Below are positions 1-4,705 of a stretch of DNA of 7,995 bases, one piece after another. Under the pieces are notes generated by a model, which saw only the letters and a program-made list of their open reading frames with translations, ran no database searches and was not told the DNA's origin. Position numbers and translations under genes: made by a program. The stretch's first letter is position 1. Every line of letters begins with the position of its first letter. The stretch comes from Candidatus Iainarchaeum sp. (GTDB lineage Archaea; Iainarchaeota; Iainarchaeia; JAGGVJ01): positions 1 through 7,995 of the forward strand of contig JAGGVJ010000035.1 in NCBI GenBank assembly GCA_021158055.1, written 5' to 3'.

Positions 1-127
1 CAGAATCCCGTACGACAAAGCATTTTCAGAAGCGCTGGTCAACATGACTCCCATTGCAGTGCATGAAAAAAAATACGAAAAACTGTTTGACGATCTTTCA
101 GAAAAACTGCTTTTTGATTTCAGGTAA
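1..127 (+). CDS. C-terminal fragment of a MinD/ParA-like P-loop ATPase (partial)
   Basis: An open frame enters from the left edge (first full codon at base 2) and runs 41 codons to TAA at 125-127. The visible residues begin RIPYDKAFSEALVNMTPIAV and end in a charged amphipathic helix (EKLFDDLSEKLL). In MinD/ParA/Mrp-type deviant Walker ATPases, including the ferredoxin-associated MinD-like proteins of archaea, a closing strand reading IPYD or similar is followed by a helix, a 'G-K-P-hydrophobic' segment and a last helix; the order here fits, with T-P-I-A-V in the usual place. The nucleotide-binding motifs lie outside the window, so the family call rests on this tail alone. No terminator hairpin follows the stop. 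Confidence 0.5.
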   Translation, partial: RIPYDKAFSEALVNMTPIAVHEKKYEKLFDDLSEKLLFDFR

Positions 128-160
128 ATGCGAATTAAAAATTAAATGCAGGTGCTGGAA

Positions 161-214
161 TTTACCCCTACATATGTATAAACTTTAGCTATTTTTAAGA
201 AATGTAGGGGTAAA
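161..214. repeat. Perfect 13-bp inverted repeat upstream of the cupin gene
   Basis: The arms are tttacccctacat (161-173) and atgtaggggtaaa (202-214), identical as reverse complements, separated by 28 bp. The arm centres are 41 bp apart, close to four turns of B-DNA. A TATA-like stretch (gtataaac, 176-183) lies between the arms. It could be a pair of binding sites for a regulator, or a hairpin in a longer leader RNA of the cupin gene. The C4/G4 cores stand out from the AT-rich surroundings. Confidence 0.7.
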
Positions 215-250
215 AACCGATTGCGATTCAATCAGCCCGAACGATAAACC

Positions 251-263
251 TTTTAAATATATA
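251..263 (+). promoter_or_regulatory. TATA box of the cupin gene
   Basis: The run ttttaaatatata is centred about 25 bp before the ATG at 282. There is no purine-rich ribosome site before the ATG, so transcription starting at or near the ATG (leaderless mRNA) is the simplest reading, as is common in archaea. Confidence 0.6.
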
Positions 264-281
264 AAAAATCCCTTAGATTAC

Positions 282-623
282 ATGAAACTCATAAAAAACC
301 AGGAATGGATCTCGGGCGAGAGTTACAAAAAAAGAATCCTGCTGGAAAACTTAAAAGAAAAAATTAATCTGATAGAAGACGTCATAATCAAACCCCGCGG
401 AATAATCCCGGTTCACAAACACGATTTTACCGAGGAACTTTTTTACATCACCGAAAACTCTGCAATCATGACCGTCAACGGAAAAGAATTTGAAGTCCGG
501 CCAAATAACATGGTTTACGTTGACAAAAACGAAAAACACGGCTTCAGAAATGAATCGGGCAAAGAATTTAAGATGATTGTCTTTAAAATGAACTTCGAAA
601 AAAGCGATTCTTACTTAAAATAA
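282..623 (+). CDS. Small single-domain cupin protein
   Basis: The 113-residue product is one cupin beta-barrel. Cupin motif 1 is visible as G40 followed by H45-x-H47 and E51/E52, ending near G67. Motif 2 is visible as P74 followed by H86 and N90. H45, H47, E51 or E52, and H86 are the expected four metal ligands. There is no second domain, signal peptide or membrane segment, so it is cytoplasmic. Single-domain cupins include sugar isomerases, dioxygenases and ligand-binding proteins, and the sequence does not decide between them. The lysine-rich N-terminal 25 residues precede the barrel. The ATG at 282 is chosen because a TATA box sits at leaderless distance. The gene faces the minus-strand hydrolase end to end, with 54 bp between stops. 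The inverted repeat at 161-214 may control it. Confidence 0.85.
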   Translation: MKLIKNQEWISGESYKKRILLENLKEKINLIEDVIIKPRGIIPVHKHDFTEELFYITENSAIMTVNGKEFEVRPNNMVYVDKNEKHGFRNESGKEFKMIVFKMNFEKSDSYLK

Positions 624-677
624 CTGCAAGCGCGCTCAAATTTGTCTCACACAGTTCCAAAGCTTTACACTAACTTG

Positions 678-1433
678 TTACAATTCTAAGTTCACGATCA
701 CCGGAACATGGTCAGAAATCTTATTTTCATCAACTTCAGGCAAACCGTGTTTAATCTGTTTTGAAACAAATATGTAATCTATCTTAAAATTGAGCCCGGC
801 AGGCAATTTCCAATCCAAATATTCAAAATCACAGATCGGCCATGTTTTGAGAGTGTTTTTCGCATCGACATCTTTCAGATATTGCCTGATTCTGTCTATT
901 CCCTTGTCTTCAGGAAGTGAATTAAAATCACCCATCAGGACAATCGGAAACTTTTCATTCTGCTTTAATACCTGGACCACTTTTTCAATCTGCTGAAGTT
1001 TAATTTCAGTAACCTCAAATTCTTTTGAATACCCGAGATGCAATGTCATAAAGCACACGGTTTTGCCGCCGACTTTAATCTTTGTCTCCAAAAGTGTTCT
1101 TGGTTGTGTCACGGCAGTTCCGTCCCATTCTTCAGGATTATTGAGAAAATATCTTTTATTTTCAAGAATGGGAAATTTTGAAAGAATACTGTTCCCGAAC
1201 TGACCCCCTGCAAAATCCCCTGTCTTTTGATTTTCCACGCTCGCGCTGTAAGCAGAATAATAACCCAAAGACCCCGCGATTTCTTTTGTGATGTTCAGTG
1301 ATCCCGTCCTTTCAAGATTATTGTCCACTTCCTGAAAAGCCATCACTTCAACTTCGTGCTTTTCTGCAAAATCAGCAATCTGTTTCCAGTTTTTCCCTGA
1401 CCAGACGTTCCAGGTCATTACTCTCAAAGCCAT
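678..1433 (-). CDS. Endonuclease/exonuclease/phosphatase (EEP) family hydrolase
   Basis: The 251-residue protein has the full set of EEP-fold (DNase I / exonuclease III / sphingomyelinase superfamily) active-site motifs in order: TWNVW with N9; FQEVD with metal-binding E35; GNS with N81; LHLGYS with H132; MGDFNSLP with D169 and N171; KIDYIFVS with D219; and the closing SDHVPV with D241 and H242. The fold cleaves phosphodiester or phosphomonoester bonds with Mg2+; whether the substrate is DNA, RNA, lipid head group or inositol phosphate is not decided here. Length and motif spacing match small single-domain members. There is no signal peptide, so it is intracellular. The N-terminus starts two residues before strand one, which supports ATG 1433-1431. 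A TATA element lies 24-31 bp upstream on the minus strand. It is divergent from the metallo-beta-lactamase-fold gene. Confidence 0.9.
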   Translation of the reverse strand: MALRVMTWNVWSGKNWKQIADFAEKHEVEVMAFQEVDNNLERTGSLNITKEIAGSLGYYSAYSASVENQKTGDFAGGQFGNSILSKFPILENKRYFLNNPEEWDGTAVTQPRTLLETKIKVGGKTVCFMTLHLGYSKEFEVTEIKLQQIEKVVQVLKQNEKFPIVLMGDFNSLPEDKGIDRIRQYLKDVDAKNTLKTWPICDFEYLDWKLPAGLNFKIDYIFVSKQIKHGLPEVDENKISDHVPVIVNLEL

Positions 1434-1456
1434 AATGACAGTGGGTTATTTTACGT

Positions 1457-1464
1457 TAATAAAT
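1457..1464 (-). promoter_or_regulatory. TATA box of the EEP hydrolase gene
   Basis: On the minus strand the sequence reads atttatta, centred about 27 bp before the ATG at 1433. No ribosome site precedes the ATG, so a leaderless transcript is likely. Confidence 0.5.
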
Positions 1465-1481
1465 CTTATGCGCCCCAAAAA

Positions 1482-1522
1482 CAGCGTAAAGTCTTTTATA
1501 AACCAGCATAAAGTCTTTTATA
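1482..1522 (+). promoter_or_regulatory. Tandemly duplicated promoter element of the metallo-beta-lactamase-fold gene
   Basis: Two 19-bp copies, cagcgtaaagtcttttata (1482-1500) and cagcataaagtcttttata (1504-1522), differ at one base and are offset by 22 bp, about two helical turns. Each has a purine-rich stretch resembling a BRE (the archaeal TFB recognition element) followed by a TATA-like ttttata. The second copy is placed to start transcription at about the ATG at 1546; the first would start it about 22 bases earlier. This is either a double promoter or an activator/repressor direct repeat that includes the TATA box. Confidence 0.65.
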
Positions 1523-1545
1523 TTGCGGATATTATTGCTTATATA

Positions 1546-2322
1546 ATGAAATTAACAATATTGAATGACAACGAAGCCGGAAACAACTATGAAGCAGAAT
1601 ACGGGCTTTCTTTTTTAGTCGAAGACGAAAAAAAGATCTTATTTGATGCAGGCCCTTCCGATGTCTTCTTAAGAAATGCAAAAAAATTAGGGGTTAACTT
1701 AGATGATATTGACTTCATTGTTTTGAGCCACGGACACTGGGATCATGGAAATGGTCTGAAATTTATAAAAAATAAAAAACTGATCTGCCATCCAGAATGT
1801 TTTATCAAAAGATACAGGAAAAATGACGATTCATATATCGGATTGCCATTCACATTAGAACAGGCAAAAAATAATTTTGATTTAATTCTCTCAAAAAAAC
1901 CATACAAAATCTCAGAAAATATCCTCTTTTTAGGTGAAATTCCAAGAAAAAATGATTTTGAAGCAAAAAAAACAGCATTTTACAAAGAAAATAACGAGGA
2001 AGACTTTGTAACAGATGATTCTGCAATTGCAATAAAATCAAACAAGGGATTAATAATCATTGCAGGTTGTTCGCACGCAGGAATCTGCAACATTATTGAA
2101 TATGCTAAAAAAGTAACGGGATCAAAGAAAGTCCATGCGGTCATCGGCGGGTTTCATCTCAGGAAAACAGATGAAGTAACCGATAAAACAATTGAATATT
2201 TCCGGAAAGAAAAAATTGAAAGAATCTATCCATCTCACTGCGTCCATCCCTTGGTCCTGGAAAAATTCTCAGAAAAACTGAATGCCGGAAGAATCAAGTC
2301 CGGAGATATCCTAAATTTCTGA
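1546..2322 (+). CDS. Metallo-beta-lactamase-fold enzyme, dihydropterin ribofuranosyl-aminobenzene phosphate synthase (COG1237-like) group
   Basis: The 258-residue protein carries the metallo-beta-lactamase metal motif SHGHWDHGNG with H62, H64, D66 and H67, preceded by the FDAG strand with D34. The opening ILNDNEAG, the VTDDSAIAI segment, GCSHAGICN (C175, H177), GGFHL (H204) and YPSHC (H231, C232) are the pattern I associate with the group typified by Methanocaldococcus MJ0301, named 7,8-dihydropterin-6-methyl-4-(beta-D-ribofuranosyl)aminobenzene-5'-phosphate synthase, linked to tetrahydromethanopterin synthesis. Many members outside methanogens are only annotated as metal-dependent hydrolases, so the exact reaction is open. 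The start at 1546 is preferred over an in-frame ATG at 1435: the family begins at this MKLTILNDNE and the TATA repeats lie inside the 37-codon extension. No terminator hairpin is evident. Confidence 0.85.
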   Translation: MKLTILNDNEAGNNYEAEYGLSFLVEDEKKILFDAGPSDVFLRNAKKLGVNLDDIDFIVLSHGHWDHGNGLKFIKNKKLICHPECFIKRYRKNDDSYIGLPFTLEQAKNNFDLILSKKPYKISENILFLGEIPRKNDFEAKKTAFYKENNEEDFVTDDSAIAIKSNKGLIIIAGCSHAGICNIIEYAKKVTGSKKVHAVIGGFHLRKTDEVTDKTIEYFRKEKIERIYPSHCVHPLVLEKFSEKLNAGRIKSGDILNF

Positions 2323-2428
2323 TTTTTCGGGCGGGGAATTCGTATTCAGTGACGATTTGACAAAAGACCCCAAGTACGGCTTTAAGACTGACGGGAATTT
2401 TTTTCTGGTAGTGGCCGATAAAAAATAA
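2315..2428 (+). pseudogene. Coding-like remnant downstream of the metallo-beta-lactamase-fold gene
   Basis: After a TAA at 2312-2314, the frame is open to TAA 2426-2428 and reads like protein, including SGGEFVFSDDLTKDPKYGF and then DGNFFLVVADKK. It overlaps the end of the preceding gene by eight bases in another frame and has no ATG, GTG or ribosome site, so it cannot be a normal gene. It may be the tail of a lost gene or a chance frame. I do not recognise a family. The rest of 2429-2517 shows only a palindrome aagcgcgctt (2427-2436) and a weak four-pair hairpin near 2486-2498. Confidence 0.25.
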
Positions 2429-2517
2429 GCGCGCTTTTGGGGAACGATTATGTCTTTTATTGTCAATAGAAAATAATTTCAGTTGCCGACAAATCGTCGA
2501 TAACTCAATATCGTGTT

Positions 2518-2958
2518 TCAACTCCCTTCTTTTAATCCAAAAGGCTCAAAGTGCTCAATTGAATACCCGTCAAGCATTTCAACCATGCATTCAACATCTT
2601 TTTCTGTTCCGGAAAACATCAGCACTAAATCAACATACGCAAAAAAGCCATTGCTCAAAACACCGTAACTAATGCATATATCATCATCAAAAAACAAACC
2701 CTTGCCTTCCCCTAACAAAAGCATGTTTTCTTTTATATCGTCTTCTGGCAACTCAAATATTTCTTCAATAACCCCGTCATCTGTCTTTACAACCCTGAGT
2801 TTTTGGTCTCCCGCAAACTTAAAAAATGCCTCAACCAACTTTTTTTAAATTCCTTTTCTTCCGGTCAAAAACAAGTCTTTTGTTTCAACATAATGCGTAA
2901 ATCCAAACATTTCCTCAAAAGCAGTTATTTCTTCTCCGATAAACTTATCAAGTTCCAT
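2518..2958 (-). pseudogene. Unrecognised gene downstream of the AAA ATPase, interrupted by an in-frame TAA
   Basis: The ATG at 2958-2956 has a good ribosome site and opens a frame of 37 residues starting MELDKFIGEEITAFEEMFGF and ending TGRKGI. A TAA at 2847-2845 follows; the same frame then continues without another stop through KKLVEAFFKFAGDQKLRVVK to TGA at 2520-2518. Without the stop the protein would be 146 residues. The distal part (106 residues if begun at a TTG at 2838) has no good start of its own: GGA lies about 14 bases away. The sequence is acidic and soluble, mixed alpha/beta, with the segment FFDDDICISYGVLSNGFFAYVD in the middle and no membrane helix. I do not recognise a family. 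It sits 15 bases after the ATPase stop, so it is co-transcribed. A single base change (for example TAT or TAC to TAA) would explain the break; a consensus error is the other option. Confidence 0.6.
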
Positions 2959-2965
2959 TTACCCA

Positions 2966-2970
2966 ACCTC
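2966..2970 (-). promoter_or_regulatory. Shine-Dalgarno site of the gene at 2958
   Basis: The minus strand reads GAGGT seven bases before the ATG at 2958, complementary to the conserved CCTCC end of archaeal 16S rRNA. It lies in the 15-bp gap after the ATPase stop and fixes the start of the downstream gene. Confidence 0.65.
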
Positions 2971-2973
2971 TTT

Positions 2974-4236
2974 TTAAACATTTTCCAGCATCCATTTCCA
3001 TACCGGCATGACTGTTATTTTTTTGTTATCCTTTTTTATTTCATATTCTTCATCAAGTGTTAAAATCAACCCTTCTTTTAGATCATGGCTGTTTAACGCT
3101 TCCAAAAGACCTGCAATTTCCCTGTCTTTATTTTCTTCCAGATAACAAGTTACCTGGATTGCTTTCACAATATTGATTCCCTGCCTGACCAGAAAATCAC
3201 ATTCTTTTTTCTGCCTATGGAAATATATCTCGCAATTTTTCCTTTTTAACTCCAAAAAAACCAAATTCTCAAGAACACGCCCTTTATCCTCACTTGCCCT
3301 GAACCCGATTACTCTTGCCATGCCTGAATCTATAAAATATGCTTTTTTGTTGTAATAAGCCTGTTTTTTCAACGAAACATCGTAGCGGGAAATCAAAAAA
3401 ACAAGGTAGCTGTTTTCAAGGTATTCAAAATATTCTTTTATTGTCGTGGCGCTTGTTAACCCTGTTAATTTTTTGATGGTATTAAAGCTTATCTCTTTGC
3501 CGATATTGCTTACCGCAAAATAAACGGTTTCTTTTATGGGTTTTTCTTTCGTAAGCCCGTACCTTGTGATTATGTCCCGGTATATTATGTTTTCATAGAC
3601 ATTTTTCAGGTATTCGTCTTTTTTCGTTTTTACAAACTCAGGAAACCCTCCTTCTTTCAGGTATTTATTGAACATGTGTTTAATCTTGCTTTTTTCCACA
3701 GACGTCAACTTATCCAATGCATCCGATGCATCCAAAAAATCAATCCCGTATTTTTCCATGTCAAGATATTCCCTGAACGAAAAAGGATACAGTTGAAATG
3801 AAATATTTCTTCCGGTCAGGTGAGTCCCAAGTTCCTTGGAAAGTATTGTTGCATTTGACCCCGTCACATAAATCTTTTTACCAGCATCATGAAGCCGTCT
3901 CACAAACCTTTCCCAGCCCGGAATATTCTGTATCTCGTCAAAAAGAAAAATATTTTTTTCGCCGAAAAGCTCTATTAAAAGCTCGTAAAGTTTCTGAAAA
4001 TCATTGACATCAAAATTAATGAACCGCTCATCATCAAAATTGACGTAATAAGAATCTCTTGTCTTGATCCTGTTCATCAAAGTTGACTTTCCGCAACGCC
4101 TGATTCCTGAAATTATAATTACAAAAGGAGATTTCCCGTATTCAGCTATTTTCTTCATAAGGCTTCGCTGAATACCGGACACATCTGTTTTTTTGTCTTG
4201 CTCCAAAAGAACCTCTTTCAATATGCTTTTTTCCAT
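2974..4236 (-). CDS. AAA_14/DUF4143-type ATPase
   Basis: The 420-residue protein (from ATG 4236) has the two-part build of the widespread archaeal/bacterial AAA_14-DUF4143 family. The ATPase half shows Walker A GIRRCGKST (44-52), Walker B FLFDEIQ (97-103), sensor motif TGSN (125-128) and the family signature around GRNISFQLYPFSFREYL (142-158). GGFPEF (196-201) leads to the DUF4143 half. That half has a winged-helix-like segment (about 249-280) and a C-terminal domain resembling the PD-(D/E)xK nuclease fold, with E323, E345-x-D347 and the IQV strand with Q361. The cellular role of the family is not settled; DNA binding is a reasonable guess. There is no signal peptide or membrane helix. An in-frame TTG six bases upstream is less likely as the start than this ATG, which sits at leaderless distance from its TATA box. 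It is the first gene of an operon with the interrupted gene at 2518-2958. Confidence 0.9.
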   Translation of the reverse strand: MEKSILKEVLLEQDKKTDVSGIQRSLMKKIAEYGKSPFVIIISGIRRCGKSTLMNRIKTRDSYYVNFDDERFINFDVNDFQKLYELLIELFGEKNIFLFDEIQNIPGWERFVRRLHDAGKKIYVTGSNATILSKELGTHLTGRNISFQLYPFSFREYLDMEKYGIDFLDASDALDKLTSVEKSKIKHMFNKYLKEGGFPEFVKTKKDEYLKNVYENIIYRDIITRYGLTKEKPIKETVYFAVSNIGKEISFNTIKKLTGLTSATTIKEYFEYLENSYLVFLISRYDVSLKKQAYYNKKAYFIDSGMARVIGFRASEDKGRVLENLVFLELKRKNCEIYFHRQKKECDFLVRQGINIVKAIQVTCYLEENKDREIAGLLEALNSHDLKEGLILTLDEEYEIKKDNKKITVMPVWKWMLENV

Positions 4237-4258
4237 AGACAAAATATAACCGATTTAG

Positions 4259-4268
4259 TTTATAAATA
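4259..4268 (-). promoter_or_regulatory. TATA box of the AAA ATPase operon
   Basis: The minus strand reads tatttataaa around a centre near 4263, about 27 bp before the ATG at 4236, with the purine-rich accaaat immediately upstream in the BRE position. The first palindrome of the repeat array overlaps that BRE. Confidence 0.65.
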
Positions 4269-4321
4269 TTTGGTTTGTCAGACCAAATAATGTAGTGTTT
4301 ATTTGGTTTACCAAACCAAAT
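4268..4321. promoter_or_regulatory. Pair of palindromic operator-like sites over the AAA ATPase promoter
   Basis: Two 21-bp palindromes share the outer arms atttggt and accaaat. Site 1 (4268-4288) has 10-bp arms with one mismatch around a central T. Site 2 (4301-4321) has perfect 9-bp arms, atttggttt and aaaccaaat, around acc. Their centres are 33 bp apart, near three helical turns. Site 1 touches the BRE/TATA of the ATPase gene, so a bound protein would be expected to block TFB/TBP. An additional arm pair, aataatgta (4286-4294) and tacattatt (4321-4329), extends the symmetry around site 2. Confidence 0.65.
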
Positions 4322-4374
4322 ACATTATTCCATTTTACCAAACCAAATACATTATTCCATTTTAACAAAACAAC
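4307..4374. repeat. 27-bp tandem direct repeats upstream of the AAA ATPase gene
   Basis: Two identical 27-bp units at 4307-4333 and 4334-4360 each begin tttaccaaaccaaat and end cattattccat. A third, decayed start follows at 4361-4374 (11 of 14 bases match). Each unit carries one half-site aaaccaaat of the adjacent palindromes. There are no spacers, so this is not a CRISPR array; tandem binding sites for the protein that uses the palindromes fit best. Confidence 0.75.
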
Positions 4375-4428
4375 AAACAAAACCAACAAGTAATCAAATC
4401 AGACCTTTATTACCTATATCTATCATTC

Positions 4429-4496
4429 TTTACAGGGTCATTTACAGAGTCATTCAGTATGTAACAACCTGTTTTCGACTGTTTTCTGTAAATGAC
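4429..4496. repeat. Tandem 12-bp repeat and 12-bp inverted repeat upstream of a short ORF
   Basis: tttacagggtca (4429-4440) and tttacagagtca (4441-4452) are adjacent direct repeats with one difference. gtcatttacaga (4437-4448) and tctgtaaatgac (4485-4496) form a perfect 12-bp inverted repeat with a 36-bp gap, in which ctgttttc also occurs twice (4469-4476 and 4479-4486). This block lies about 33 bp upstream of a TATA box and is distinct in sequence from the operator-like array at 4268-4374. A regulator site or hairpin is possible. Confidence 0.6.
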
Positions 4497-4528
4497 AGCA
4501 TCCGAAAACAAATTTCAAAGCAGAAGCG

Positions 4529-4536
4529 TTTATAAA
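4529..4536 (+). promoter_or_regulatory. TATA box of the 36-codon ORF
   Basis: tttataaa is centred about 27 bp before the ATG at 4559, the same leaderless geometry as the other genes here. Confidence 0.55.
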
Positions 4537-4558
4537 CGAGATTAAGCATAGCGTTGGT

Positions 4559-4669
4559 ATGAAAATAAAATCAAAGCACCGGCTCAACAACAAAAGCACA
4601 GCTATTGACCTCACGGCCGCGCAGTACAAAGAAGAAATCCCGGAGCCCGGAAGGAGTTCTACAGAGTGA
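4559..4669 (+). CDS. 36-residue ORF, possibly a truncated gene
   Basis: The ATG at 4559 opens a frame of 36 residues ending at TGA 4667-4669. It begins MKIKSKHRLNNK and continues STAIDLTAAQYKEEIPEP. The first dozen residues resemble the start of archaeal PUA-domain RNA-binding proteins, which often open with a similar basic MKIKSRH-like stretch, but nothing further of that domain is present. It could be a decayed gene retaining its promoter, or a real small basic protein. A well-placed TATA box supports transcription. It lies 36 bp ahead of the U32-like gene, which has its own weak TATA. Confidence 0.4.
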   Translation: MKIKSKHRLNNKSTAIDLTAAQYKEEIPEPGRSSTE

Positions 4670-4673
4670 AAAC

Positions 4674-4686
4674 ATTAAAAATTCTT
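4674..4686 (+). promoter_or_regulatory. Probable TATA box of the U32-like gene
   Basis: attaaaaattctt is centred about 26 bp before the ATG at 4706. There is no ribosome site, so a leaderless start is likely; read-through from the short ORF upstream is also possible. Confidence 0.45.
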
Positions 4687-4705
4687 ATGGTCATACTCAT
4701 ACCAT

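Noticed and set aside
628-636. Shared aagcgcgct motif after two gene ends (628-636 and 2427-2435)
   Set aside because: Only nine bases shared at two sites; a perfect palindrome without loop cannot form a terminator hairpin, and two copies are too few to call an element.
1435-1545. 37-codon N-terminal extension of the metallo-beta-lactamase-fold gene
   Set aside because: The extension contains the tandem TATA elements, is unlike the family, and ends where the usual family start MKLTILND begins.
2294-2521. 75-residue minus-strand frame starting at a TTG overlapping the upstream stop
   Set aside because: TTG start with a purine run too close to serve as a ribosome site, no recognisable fold pattern, and it overlaps the end of the metallo-beta-lactamase-fold gene.
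3798-4007. Plus-strand frames opposite the ATPase gene (also 3173-3355)
   Set aside because: They lie wholly inside a confidently assigned gene on the other strand and have no family features.
4307-4374. CRISPR array
   Set aside because: The 27-bp units are directly adjacent with no variable spacers, and there are no cas genes.
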